The translations under genes were made by a program, and so were the position numbers. Shown piece after piece: positions 17,680 through 25,678 of a stretch of DNA of 64,000 nucleotides. Below the pieces are notes generated by a model. It worked only from the letters and a program-made list of their open reading frames with translations, did not search any database and was not told where the DNA came from. This DNA is from Flavobacterium terrisoli. Lineage in GTDB: Bacteria > Bacteroidota > Bacteroidia > Flavobacteriales > Flavobacteriaceae. The stretch's first letter is position 1. Every line of letters begins with the position of its first letter. The stretch spans positions 281,689-345,688 of the forward strand of contig NZ_JARGNA010000005.1 in NCBI RefSeq assembly GCF_030167905.1, written 5' to 3'.

Positions 17680-19428
17680 ATGAAAAAAATCAATTCTCTC
17701 TTGTGTTTACTACTTTTGGCAGTCTCTTTTTCAGGTTGCGAGCCAAATGATTACAGCAACCATAATTCCGAACCTAATGACGAAACGTTTACTCAAAACT
17801 TTGGAAATGTTGTCCATCGGGATTTTATCGGCCAGATAGTCGATACAGATAATAATCCCATACAAAATGTAACCATTTCAATTGGTGATGCAACAGTCGA
17901 AACCGATGTCAATGGTGTTTTTATGATCAATGGCGCCAGTGTGCATGAACAATTCGCTTACATCAAGGCAACCAAAGCCGGTTATATTGATGGATCGCGC
18001 GCTATGGTTCCAACATCGGGTAAAAACAATGTGAGGATAATGTTGGTTCCCAATACGCCATTGGAAACCATACAATCCGGTGTAACCAGTGAAGTGGCTA
18101 TGCCAAACGGAACCAAAGTTGTTTTCGATGGTGCTTTCCAGGACGAGGCTGGCAATAATTATTTGGGAAGCGTTCAGGTAACCATGTTTCATTTAGCTCC
18201 AAGCAATGAAAATATCAACAAACTAATGCCAGGCATGTTATACGCCCAAACCCAAACCAATGAAGAAGCCGTTTTAGAAACTTTTGGTATGCTCAACGTT
18301 GAATTGCGTAGCAGTGCAGGGCAAAAACTAAATATCAAAGAAGGCCACACCGCTGAGATTACCATGAAAATAGATGATAGTCAATTAGCAACTGCACCGA
18401 GTTCAATTCCATTATGGCATTTTGATGAGGAACGTGGTTATTGGAAAGAAGATGGCGTTGCAACCAAAGTGGGGAACAAATACGTAGGTGAAGTGTCTCA
18501 TTTTTCTTGGTGGAATTGTGATGCTCCTTTTCCAACGGTTGCATTAACAGTTAACATAGTTGATTCCAATGGGAGACCACTGTCTAATATTGCTGTTGGC
18601 TTGACAGTAAACAACCTATTTCTTAACGCAAGTATCGCCTATACAGATGATCAAGGTCAAGTTTCGGGTTTAATTCCTGCCAATGAAATACTCACGCTTC
18701 AATTGTACTCTGACTGTGGTGTTTTTTATACTGCCACAATTGGGCCATTTAGTACAAATACAGTTTTACCGACAATTACAATTAATAATACAAACGTACA
18801 ATCCACTCATATTACAGGCGCTTTGTTAAAATGTAACAACAATAATGTAACCAATGGTTATGTTTTGCTTTTAAGAAATGGTGTAACTAGCTTGGCAACA
18901 ATCACTAATGGTAATTTTAGTTTTTATGAAGTTTATTGCCCGGGTGATACCGCATTTTCACTCAAAGGATATGATGTAGAAAATTCAGAGATGACAGATG
19001 TTATTAACTACAATTTTACACCTAACACCACTAATATTGGAAATATTCAAGCCTGTACAGTTGTTAATGAATTTATATCATACAGAATAGATAATGGCAA
19101 TCCGGTTTTTCTTTTTGATAATTTGTATTTTTCTCTTGCGGCAGGAAATGTTGTTCAAATTGATGGTGAGCATTTATTTCAAAACAAAGTTTTACATATC
19201 CAAGGAGTAGCAGGTGGACCAAGCAATCCTGTTTTTGTAAATTATGTTATACAAGGCACTGATTTTGGTTATGTTCAATCCTCAAATGTTAATAATGATA
19301 TCGTTTATGTTTTGAATGCCATTGGAAATCTTGGCGAAATGGTAGATATCACTTTCAACGGTACGTTTCATAATACCACTGGAATACACACCGTCACAGG
19401 ATTAATCCATGTTCTTAGAGATAATTAA
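17680..19428 (+). CDS. Surface lipoprotein, tandem paralog 3
   Basis: This is a 582-residue lipoprotein. The ATG at 17680 is chosen because it gives a signal peptide with Cys20 (SFSGC) exactly as in the two paralogs. An upstream in-frame ATG at 17599 lies in the preceding terminator. The order is the same: regulatory-like domain (DTDNNPIQNVTISIG), KLMPGMLYAQT, IPLWHFDEERGYWKEDG, SHFSWWNCD, then a second regulatory-like unit (SNGRPLSNIAVGL), a SLLKCN-like unit (ALLKCNNNNVTNGYVLL) and a diverged C-terminal domain ending HVLRDN. The central hallmark segment begins at LETIQSGVTSEVAMPNGT. No catalytic motif is visible. Confidence 0.8.
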   Translation: MKKINSLLCLLLLAVSFSGCEPNDYSNHNSEPNDETFTQNFGNVVHRDFIGQIVDTDNNPIQNVTISIGDATVETDVNGVFMINGASVHEQFAYIKATKAGYIDGSRAMVPTSGKNNVRIMLVPNTPLETIQSGVTSEVAMPNGTKVVFDGAFQDEAGNNYLGSVQVTMFHLAPSNENINKLMPGMLYAQTQTNEEAVLETFGMLNVELRSSAGQKLNIKEGHTAEITMKIDDSQLATAPSSIPLWHFDEERGYWKEDGVATKVGNKYVGEVSHFSWWNCDAPFPTVALTVNIVDSNGRPLSNIAVGLTVNNLFLNASIAYTDDQGQVSGLIPANEILTLQLYSDCGVFYTATIGPFSTNTVLPTITINNTNVQSTHITGALLKCNNNNVTNGYVLLLRNGVTSLATITNGNFSFYEVYCPGDTAFSLKGYDVENSEMTDVINYNFTPNTTNIGNIQACTVVNEFISYRIDNGNPVFLFDNLYFSLAAGNVVQIDGEHLFQNKVLHIQGVAGGPSNPVFVNYVIQGTDFGYVQSSNVNNDIVYVLNAIGNLGEMVDITFNGTFHNTTGIHTVTGLIHVLRDN

Positions 19429-19430
19429 AT

Positions 19431-19462
19431 AAAAAAGCCCCGATTCATTCGGGGCTTTTTTT
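19431..19462. terminator. Terminator of lipoprotein paralog 3
   Basis: AAAAGCCCCGA/TTCGGGGCTTTTTT is identical in stem and loop to the terminator of paralog 2. It also overlaps the stop of the convergent gene at 19461, so it probably serves both. Confidence 0.9.
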
Positions 19463-19985
19463 ATCCTAAAACTTCACTGACTTCACTTTTCAGGAACGCC
19501 AGTGCCACATTGGTTGCGCCTTCATCCTGAAGTAAATTGCTTAGTATTTTTTCTCTTAGTTTATCTGCATCAACAACCGAAGTATCCGCAGTTGTTTTTC
19601 TGATGTGTTGAATAATCGTGTTTTTTGCGGTCATGATGATTGTCCAACATTCATCAGTAATATAAACCTGTTGGGTCAGATTGTGCTCGAATTCCTGTTC
19701 GATATGGTGAATCAACAAGTTTTGATAAGCTACTTTATCGTCATTTACCGGTGCTACTCTAATTAACAATTTCGCCGGATTGATGCGTTCCAAAAACAAA
19801 GCCATTCGCTCATAAGCCTGCAAACGCAATGGCAAAGCGTGTTTCTGATTTTCCTTTTGTGAAATCCAACGGCGTGTGTGCTGTTGGTCTTTGAAATAAC
19901 TGTCAAATAAATAATACGCCACACCGCCCGTAATCAAAGCAGGTAAGGTGTAAAAAGCTAACTCAAGGATTTTATCTGTACTCAT
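19461..19985 (-). CDS. Conserved hypothetical membrane-anchored protein
   Basis: This 174-residue protein starts from the ATG at 19985, which places one hydrophobic helix (about 7-25, FYTLPALITGGVAYYLF) right after a short N-terminus. An ATG 15 codons upstream would add a residue stretch without any domain. After the helix comes a charged stretch (KDQQHTRRWISQKENQKH), then a helical cytosolic domain with LPLRLQAYERMALFLERI and a HHIEQEFEHNLTQQVYI segment. This pattern is common in uncharacterised Bacteroidetes proteins. I do not recognise a function. It is divergent from the helicase gene and convergent with lipoprotein paralog 3. Confidence 0.75.
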   Translation of the reverse strand: MSTDKILELAFYTLPALITGGVAYYLFDSYFKDQQHTRRWISQKENQKHALPLRLQAYERMALFLERINPAKLLIRVAPVNDDKVAYQNLLIHHIEQEFEHNLTQQVYITDECWTIIMTAKNTIIQHIRKTTADTSVVDADKLREKILSNLLQDEGATNVALAFLKSEVSEVLG

Positions 19986-20040
19986 GGTATAATGGACTAA
20001 AAATTGTTGACAAATATAATAGAAATACACTAAAAATGTA

Positions 20041-20071
20041 TTGTAATTAAGGGTCAGTAATCATAAATTTG
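20041..20071 (+). promoter_or_regulatory. Promoter of the UvrD-type helicase gene
   Basis: TTG (20041-20043), a 20-bp spacer and TAAATTTG (20064-20071) fit the Bacteroidetes housekeeping promoter. The expected leader before the ATG at 20085 is about 7 nt. Confidence 0.55.
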
Positions 20072-20084
20072 AGCTTTCTCAAAA

Positions 20085-22421
20085 ATGATGATAGACAAAT
20101 ATATATCGCAACTGAACGAAGCCCAACAAGCACCTGTTTTCCAGAAAGATGGCCCGATGATTATCATTGCTGGTGCCGGTTCTGGGAAGACCCGTGTGCT
20201 GACCGTTCGTATTTCCTACCTGATGAGTTTGGGTGTGGATGCGTTTAATATTTTGGCACTGACTTTTACCAACAAAGCCGCCCGTGAAATGAAAAAGCGT
20301 ATTGCGGATATTGTTGGGAATAATGAAGCCAAAAACCTTTGGATGGGAACTTTTCACTCGGTATTTGCCAAGATTCTGCGTATTGAAGCCGATAAATTGG
20401 GTTATCCGTCCAATTTTACGATTTATGATACACAGGATAGCGTTCGATTGATTTCGGCGATTATCAAGGAAATGCAATTGGACAAAGATATTTATAAACC
20501 CAAACAGGTTTACAGTAGGATATCATCATATAAAAATTCACTGATTACGGTCAAAGCTTATTTTAACAATCCCGAACTGATGGAAGCCGATGCGATGAGC
20601 AAAAAGCCGCGCATGGGTGAAATCTATCAGCAATATGTGGAACGTTGTTTCAAAAGCGGCGCGATGGATTTTGATGATTTGTTATTGAAAACCAATGAAC
20701 TGCTGAACCGTTTTCCCGATGTTTTGGCTAAATACCAGGACCGTTTCCGTTATATTTTAGTGGATGAGTACCAGGATACTAATCATTCGCAGTACTTGAT
20801 TGTTCGCGCATTGTCTGACCGATTCCAGAATATTTGTGTCGTAGGCGATGATGCGCAGAGTATTTATGCGTTTCGGGGCGCCAATATCAATAACATTCTC
20901 AACTTCCAAAAGGATTATGAGAATGTAAAAACTTATCGTTTGGAGCAAAACTACCGTTCGACCAAGAACATTGTGGAAGCCGCTAATTCGATTATAGACA
21001 AGAACAAAACCAAGTTGGAGAAAGTGGTTTGGACCGCGAACGACTTTGGACCCAAAATAAAAATCCACCGCAGCATTACCGATGGAGAAGAAGGCCGGTT
21101 TGTAGCCGGAGAAATCTTTGAGCAAAAAATGCGCAATCAGATGATGAACGGACAGTTTGCCATTTTGTATAGAACCAATGCGCAATCCCGAGCCATGGAA
21201 GACGCTTTGCGCAAGCGCGACATTCCATACCGAATTTATGGAGGCTTGTCTTTCTATCAAAGAAAGGAAATCAAAGACGTACTGTGCTATTTGCGTTTGG
21301 TGATTAATCCAAAAGACGAAGAAGCTTTGGTGCGCGTCATCAATTATCCGGCAAGAGGAATAGGTGATACGACAGTAGAAAAACTAACGGTTGCGGCCAA
21401 TCATTACAAGCGTTCTATCTTTGAGGTGATGGAACACATCGATAAGATTGATTTGAAACTCAACTCGGGAACCAAACAAAAGATAGAAGACTTTGTCACG
21501 ATGATTAAGAGTTTTCAGGTGATTAATGAGCAGCAGGATGCTTTTGTCTTGACCGAACATGTTGCCAAGAAAACCGGATTGATTCAGGAACTTAAAAAAG
21601 ACGCTACTCCGGAAGGCATTGCCCGTATTGAGAATATCGAAACCTTGATGGGCGGTATCAAGGACTTTATCGAAGGACAAAGAGAAATTGATGGTGCGCG
21701 TGGTGCGTTGTCTGAATTCCTCGAAGATGTAGCCTTGGCCACCGATTTGGATAATGATACCGGTGACGATGACCGGGTAGCGTTGATGACGATTCACCTG
21801 GCCAAAGGTTTGGAATTCCCCTATGTGTTTGTCGTTGGGATGGAAGAAGATTTGTTCCCGAGTGCGATGAGTATGAATACGCGAAGCGAATTGGAAGAAG
21901 AACGCCGTTTGTTCTATGTAGCGTTGACCCGTGCCGAACATCAGGCGTATTTGACTTATGCGCAATCGCGTTACCGCTGGGGCAAACTGACAGACGCCGA
22001 ACCATCGCGTTTTATAGAAGAGATTAATGATGAGTATTTGGAATATATCAATCCAATGGACAACAGAGGTTATCAATACAAACCAACCATTGACTTGGAT
22101 ATTTTTGGCGATATCGACAAATCGAAATTGCGTTTGGCCAAACCCATAGCCGGAACACCGCCAAAAACTTATGGAGAAGAACCATCATCTTCGGTAAATA
22201 TTCGTAAATTGAAACCAGTTTCGAGTCAGGCGCCCGGAAACACCAACTTATTCGATAGTAAATTAACCGTTGGCAATAAAGTAATGCACGAACGCTTCGG
22301 CAAAGGTGAAATCGTAAATCTCGAAGGCATTGGCGCCGACAGAAAAGCCGAAATCAAGTTTGAAGTCGGCGGCATCAAGAAATTGTTGTTGAGGTTTGCG
22401 AAGTTGGATGTGATAGGGTAA
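20085..22421 (+). CDS. UvrD/PcrA-type ATP-dependent DNA helicase
   Basis: This 778-residue superfamily 1A helicase unwinds DNA 3' to 5' in repair and replication restart. Seen motifs: Walker A GAGSGKT (30-36), LTFTNKAAREMKKRI, Walker B VDEYQDTN (about 226), VVGDDAQSIYAFRGA, LEQNYRS, VALMTIHLAKGLEF and EERRLFYVALTRA. The C-terminal segment (KVMHERFGKGEIVNLEG and following beta strands) is the Tudor-like RNA-polymerase-binding tail found in PcrA/UvrD. Length agrees with PcrA. The start is supported by a promoter directly upstream. Next on the same strand is the Sua5/YrdC gene, separated by a 122-bp repeat-containing gap. Confidence 0.95.
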   Translation: MMIDKYISQLNEAQQAPVFQKDGPMIIIAGAGSGKTRVLTVRISYLMSLGVDAFNILALTFTNKAAREMKKRIADIVGNNEAKNLWMGTFHSVFAKILRIEADKLGYPSNFTIYDTQDSVRLISAIIKEMQLDKDIYKPKQVYSRISSYKNSLITVKAYFNNPELMEADAMSKKPRMGEIYQQYVERCFKSGAMDFDDLLLKTNELLNRFPDVLAKYQDRFRYILVDEYQDTNHSQYLIVRALSDRFQNICVVGDDAQSIYAFRGANINNILNFQKDYENVKTYRLEQNYRSTKNIVEAANSIIDKNKTKLEKVVWTANDFGPKIKIHRSITDGEEGRFVAGEIFEQKMRNQMMNGQFAILYRTNAQSRAMEDALRKRDIPYRIYGGLSFYQRKEIKDVLCYLRLVINPKDEEALVRVINYPARGIGDTTVEKLTVAANHYKRSIFEVMEHIDKIDLKLNSGTKQKIEDFVTMIKSFQVINEQQDAFVLTEHVAKKTGLIQELKKDATPEGIARIENIETLMGGIKDFIEGQREIDGARGALSEFLEDVALATDLDNDTGDDDRVALMTIHLAKGLEFPYVFVVGMEEDLFPSAMSMNTRSELEEERRLFYVALTRAEHQAYLTYAQSRYRWGKLTDAEPSRFIEEINDEYLEYINPMDNRGYQYKPTIDLDIFGDIDKSKLRLAKPIAGTPPKTYGEEPSSSVNIRKLKPVSSQAPGNTNLFDSKLTVGNKVMHERFGKGEIVNLEGIGADRKAEIKFEVGGIKKLLLRFAKLDVIG

Positions 22422-22431
22422 AAAAAAGATG

Positions 22432-22535
22432 AAAGAACATAGAGAAAAGAATATAGACTTTTGTTTGTTTCAAATGTTGTGGCTTAGTTTTTTAAAATAA
22501 TTATCTTTTTTCTATATTCTATTTTCTATATTCTA
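22432..22535. repeat. AT-rich inverted short-word repeat
   Basis: AACATAGAGAAAAGAATATAGA (about 22435-22457, shown here only as its word family) and TTCTATATTCTATTTTCT (about 22510-22527) are imperfect inverted copies flanking a central spacer. It lies between the helicase and Sua5/YrdC genes. The same words occur at 2624-2657. Confidence 0.5.
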
Positions 22536-22543
22536 AAAAAATT

Positions 22544-23164
22544 ATGGCCGAATTCATCAAAATATACGAAGACAATCCTAACGAAGCCGCAATCAAAAAA
22601 GTGGTTGATTTATTGCGCAATGGCGGTTTGGTGATTTATCCGACGGATACCGTTTATGGATTGGGTTGCGACATTACCAATAGCAAAGCTTTGGAACGCA
22701 TTGCCAAAATCAAGGATGTCAAACTGGAGAAAGCCAATTTTTCTTTTGTTTGCAGCGATTTAAGCAATCTTTCCGATTATGTGAAGCAAATTGACACTTC
22801 GACTTTTAAAATCCTTAAAAGAGCGCTTCCCGGACCGTATACCTTTATTCTTCCGGGCAATAACGATTTGCCAAAAGAATTCCGCAAAAAGAAAACTGTC
22901 GGTATTCGTGTGCCGGACAACAATATTGCTTTAGATATTGTGAGAATGCTTGGAAACCCAATTGTTTCAACCTCTATTCACGATGATGATGAGGTGTTGG
23001 AATATTCCACAGATCCCGAATTGATTTTTGAAAAGTGGCAAAACCGTGTTGACATGGTCATTGATGGCGGTTATGGCGACAATGTTGGTTCCACCGTAAT
23101 TGATTTGTCAGGCTATGAACCGATTGTTTTAAGAGAAGGAAAAGGCGATCCTGATATTTTTTAG
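22544..23164 (+). CDS. L-threonylcarbamoyladenylate synthase (Sua5/YciO/YrdC family)
   Basis: This 206-residue YrdC-fold protein is predicted to make threonylcarbamoyl-AMP from threonine, bicarbonate and ATP, the first step of the t6A37 tRNA modification. Family features: the N-terminal LLRNGGLVIYPTDTVYGLGCD, ANFSFVCSDLSNLSDYVK, LPGPYTFILPG and KTVGIRVPDN segments, and the SGYEPIVLREGKGD end. It is the short form without the Sua5 C-terminal domain. YciO-like proteins share this fold and may differ in activity, so the exact role is less certain. It ends in a strong hairpin terminator. Confidence 0.88.
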   Translation: MAEFIKIYEDNPNEAAIKKVVDLLRNGGLVIYPTDTVYGLGCDITNSKALERIAKIKDVKLEKANFSFVCSDLSNLSDYVKQIDTSTFKILKRALPGPYTFILPGNNDLPKEFRKKKTVGIRVPDNNIALDIVRMLGNPIVSTSIHDDDEVLEYSTDPELIFEKWQNRVDMVIDGGYGDNVGSTVIDLSGYEPIVLREGKGDPDIF

Positions 23165-23192
23165 TATTCAGTTTACCTTTATTGTTATAAAT

Positions 23193-23227
23193 AAAAAACG
23201 TCTCGATTTCTCGGGACGTTTTTTTTA
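23193..23227. terminator. Terminator of the Sua5/YrdC gene
   Basis: AAAACGTCTCGA / TCGGGACGTTTT with a TTTC loop (one G-T pair) and long A and T runs. It lies between convergent genes and can act in both directions. Confidence 0.88.
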
Positions 23228-23228
23228 T

Positions 23229-23263
23229 CTGAGCACTGCTCACTGAATCCTGAATCCTGAACA
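23229..23263 (-). repeat. GTTCAGGATTCAG short-word tract
   Basis: Degenerate copies of a TTCAGGATTCAG/AGTGTTCAG word lie between a terminator and the stop of the OmpA-type lipoprotein gene. They are related to the tract inside pabB (9609-9638). Confidence 0.55.
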
Positions 23264-24100
23264 CTATTTTTTCTGGTTCTTCATTTCTTTCTCAACCATA
23301 TCGTAAAACTCGTCAATTTTAGGAAGTACTACAATACGGGTTCTTCTGTTTTTCGAACGATTGTCAGCCGAGTTGTTTTCCACTAACGGAATATATTCTC
23401 CGCGACCTGCAGCAATCAATTGAGAAGGTTTTACGCCTAACTCTTTGGTCAATACCCTGATAATCGCTGTTGAACGTTTTACGCTCAAATCCCAGTTGTC
23501 AACCAAAATCGCATTACCTGTAAAAGGAACATTATCGGTGTGGCCTTCAACCATACATTCAAAGGTTGGTTTATCATTAATCACTTTCGCTACTTTCGCC
23601 AAAACTTCTTTGGCTCTGTCACTCACCACATAACTACCGCTTTTGAACAATAGTTTATCAGCAATAGAAATGAAAACCACTCCTTTTTCTACATTCACTT
23701 CGATATCCGGATCAGATATGCCTACAGAGCTTTTCAGACTGGTAACCAAAGCTAAGGTAACGCTGTCTTTTCTGGTCAATGCATCCTGAAGACGGGTGAT
23801 TTTTAAATCTTTTTCTTTTAAACTCTCAAGAGATTTTTCTAAGTTTTGTGCACCTTTTGAAGTCAACATGGTCAACTCTTTTTGGTTGTTGATCAAATCT
23901 GAATTGTTTTGTTTCAGATAATCATTTTGCTTCGATAATGCCTCTTTTTCAGAAAGACACAAATTCAATTTGACAGTAGTTGAATTTAATAAATCGTTAC
24001 ATTCCTTGTTCTTTGCTTCGAGTGCAGCAATTTTTTTCTTTGTTCCACACGATGTCAACGTTAAGGCGACTAATGAAAGGGCAAAAATTACTTTTTTCAT
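23264..24100 (-). CDS. OmpA/MotB-like lipoprotein with coiled coil
   Basis: This 278-residue lipoprotein has a signal peptide with Cys18 in LTLTSC. A long coiled coil (about 25-115, with KIAALEAKNKE and SEKEALSKQNDYLK) is followed by an OmpA-like peptidoglycan-binding domain (about 145-265: LFKSGSYVVSDRAKEVLAKV, EGHTDNVPF, DNWDLSVKRS, NRRTRIVVLPK). It most likely tethers the outer membrane to peptidoglycan, a Pal-like role. It is the last gene of a minus-strand run with a glycosyltransferase and an HSDR_N protein, 81 bp after the former. Confidence 0.88.
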   Translation of the reverse strand: MKKVIFALSLVALTLTSCGTKKKIAALEAKNKECNDLLNSTTVKLNLCLSEKEALSKQNDYLKQNNSDLINNQKELTMLTSKGAQNLEKSLESLKEKDLKITRLQDALTRKDSVTLALVTSLKSSVGISDPDIEVNVEKGVVFISIADKLLFKSGSYVVSDRAKEVLAKVAKVINDKPTFECMVEGHTDNVPFTGNAILVDNWDLSVKRSTAIIRVLTKELGVKPSQLIAAGRGEYIPLVENNSADNRSKNRRTRIVVLPKIDEFYDMVEKEMKNQKK

Positions 24101-24181
24101 AGGTGTTTGATTAAAATTTTAACAAAAATACGATTATTTTGGTTTTGACAGGTTGAATTTATTGATAAACTCTTGTTAAAA

Positions 24182-25171
24182 TCATTGCTCAAAAACGGTG
24201 CCGTTCTTCACGAAGTAGCGGTATACAATGCTTCCAGAGTGATAGTAGTTTTCAGTCGTTGTTCCGCTACGTTTTTTTAACATCTTGTTAATCAGTCTGT
24301 AAAAAGCAAAATGCGCTTTGATAATGGCCCAGCAATGAACAAATCTTCCCTTGAAAATAAATTGGATTCCGGCAATGCCATCTAGGCAAAGTCGGGTCAA
24401 AAGTACCGGAAACAGCTTGTTATCGGGTAAATTCTTCACCAGCATGAATAAAGAATTTCTGAAATTTAGGAATGTTTTTCTCGGATTGCTTTCGTTTAAA
24501 GTGGCACCACCAACGTGATATACTACCGATTTTGAAGTGTATTTTGCCTTATAGCCCAAATTAAAAGCACGCCAACACAAATCAATCTCTTCCTGATGGG
24601 CAAAGAAATCATCGTCAAAGCCTTTTAGCGCACTGAAAACTTCCTTCCGGATGAACAAACAGGCACCGCTCGCCCAAAAGATTTTGGTTTCGTCATCGTA
24701 TTGACCATGGTCTTTTTCAATCGATTCAAAAATACGGCCACGACAATATGGATAGCCAAACTGGTCAATATAACCGCCTGCGGCTCCGGCATACTCAAAG
24801 TATTCTTTGTTTTTATAATCTAAAACTTTCGGTTGGACAATCCCAATGTTGGGTTCGTTGTCAAAAATGGATAGGACAGGAGTGAGCCAGTTTTTCGTCA
24901 CTTCAATATCAGAATTGACTAAGGCATAATAAGGTTCTTCGACTTGTTGCAACGCCATGTTATAGCCTTTGGCAAAGCCATAATTGCCTTCGTTTTGAAT
25001 AATTGTAATCTGAGGGAATTGGGCTTTGATCACTTCAATGGAATCATCTGTTGAAGCATTATCGGCAACATATATTTTAGCTTCATCGGAGAATGCCACC
25101 ACTGAAGGCAGAAATTGCTCCAACAATTTGGCTCCATTCCAATTGAGTATGACAACAGCTATTTTTTTCAA
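24182..25171 (-). CDS. Family 2 glycosyltransferase
   Basis: This is a 329-residue inverting GT-A glycosyltransferase. Seen: VVILNWNGAKLLEQFLPSV (N-terminal nucleotide-binding strand), YVADNASTDDS, NEGNYGFAKGYNMAL, ALVNSDIEV (the metal-binding DxD-equivalent) and a C-terminal acceptor region with DDDFFAHQEEIDLCWRAF. These are typical of rhamnosyltransferase-like family 2 enzymes that extend surface polysaccharides on the cytosolic face of the membrane. The sugar is unknown. A hydrophobic stretch near 265-290 may contact the membrane. The start lies 3 bp after the stop of the HSDR_N gene, so the two are co-transcribed. Confidence 0.92.
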   Translation of the reverse strand: MKKIAVVILNWNGAKLLEQFLPSVVAFSDEAKIYVADNASTDDSIEVIKAQFPQITIIQNEGNYGFAKGYNMALQQVEEPYYALVNSDIEVTKNWLTPVLSIFDNEPNIGIVQPKVLDYKNKEYFEYAGAAGGYIDQFGYPYCRGRIFESIEKDHGQYDDETKIFWASGACLFIRKEVFSALKGFDDDFFAHQEEIDLCWRAFNLGYKAKYTSKSVVYHVGGATLNESNPRKTFLNFRNSLFMLVKNLPDNKLFPVLLTRLCLDGIAGIQFIFKGRFVHCWAIIKAHFAFYRLINKMLKKRSGTTTENYYHSGSIVYRYFVKNGTVFEQ

Positions 25172-25174
25172 GGT

Positions 25175-25624
25175 TTATAAGTTTGTAAAATCAGGTAACT
25201 CTTTTAGGAAAACATATTGTTCTTTTTCAAAGTCCATTTGACAAAAGTAATGATTTAGACCGTTGGTTACCATTAAGTATTGTGCATTCAATTTGAGGTT
25301 GTAGCGTGCAATTTGGTCAAAAGTGTTTTGGGTAATATTGATTTCCGGTGCTTTGCATTCAATTAATAAAAATATTTCTCCATTAGGCTGAAAAACAACA
25401 ATATCGTAACGTTTACTTATGCCATTGATTTTTATTAATTTTTCAACGTTGAGGTATGATTTAGGGTATTTTTTTTCCTGAAGCAAAAACTGAACGGTAT
25501 GTTGACGAACCCATTCTTCGGGTGTGAGAATGATAAACTTTTTCCTGATGTCATCAAAAATGGACACTTTATTTTCACTATTTTTGAAGCGAAACGAATA
25601 AGCAGGAAAGTTGAGGTTTTGCAT
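25175..25624 (-). CDS. Solitary HSDR_N-type restriction nuclease-like protein
   Basis: This 149-residue protein is made almost only of the PD-(D/E)xK-like domain found at the N-terminus of type I restriction subunit R (HSDR_N). Hallmarks: TPEEWVRQHTVQFLL, then KRYDIVVF (metal-binding Asp) followed by LLIECKAP (the E-x-K pair), and QIARYNLKLNAQYLMVTNG. No helicase, methylase or specificity gene is nearby, so it is not a restriction system here. Solitary copies at this place, head-to-head with holA, are common in Flavobacteriaceae as I recall them. Biological role is unknown. Its start and the holA start lie only 54 bp apart. Confidence 0.85.
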   Translation of the reverse strand: MQNLNFPAYSFRFKNSENKVSIFDDIRKKFIILTPEEWVRQHTVQFLLQEKKYPKSYLNVEKLIKINGISKRYDIVVFQPNGEIFLLIECKAPEINITQNTFDQIARYNLKLNAQYLMVTNGLNHYFCQMDFEKEQYVFLKELPDFTNL

Positions 25625-25678
25625 ATAGCAAATCTATCATCAAATAAGCGAATAACCAAATAACCAATTCAACTTATT

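Noticed and set aside
21384..22076. A 230-codon minus-strand frame opposite the UvrD-type helicase
   Set aside because: It is fully antisense to conserved helicase motifs, with composition expected of a shadow frame.
25175..25624. Remnant of a type I restriction system
   Set aside because: No methylase, specificity or helicase sequence lies nearby, and the frame is intact and tightly packed with its neighbours, so it looks like a gene in its own right.
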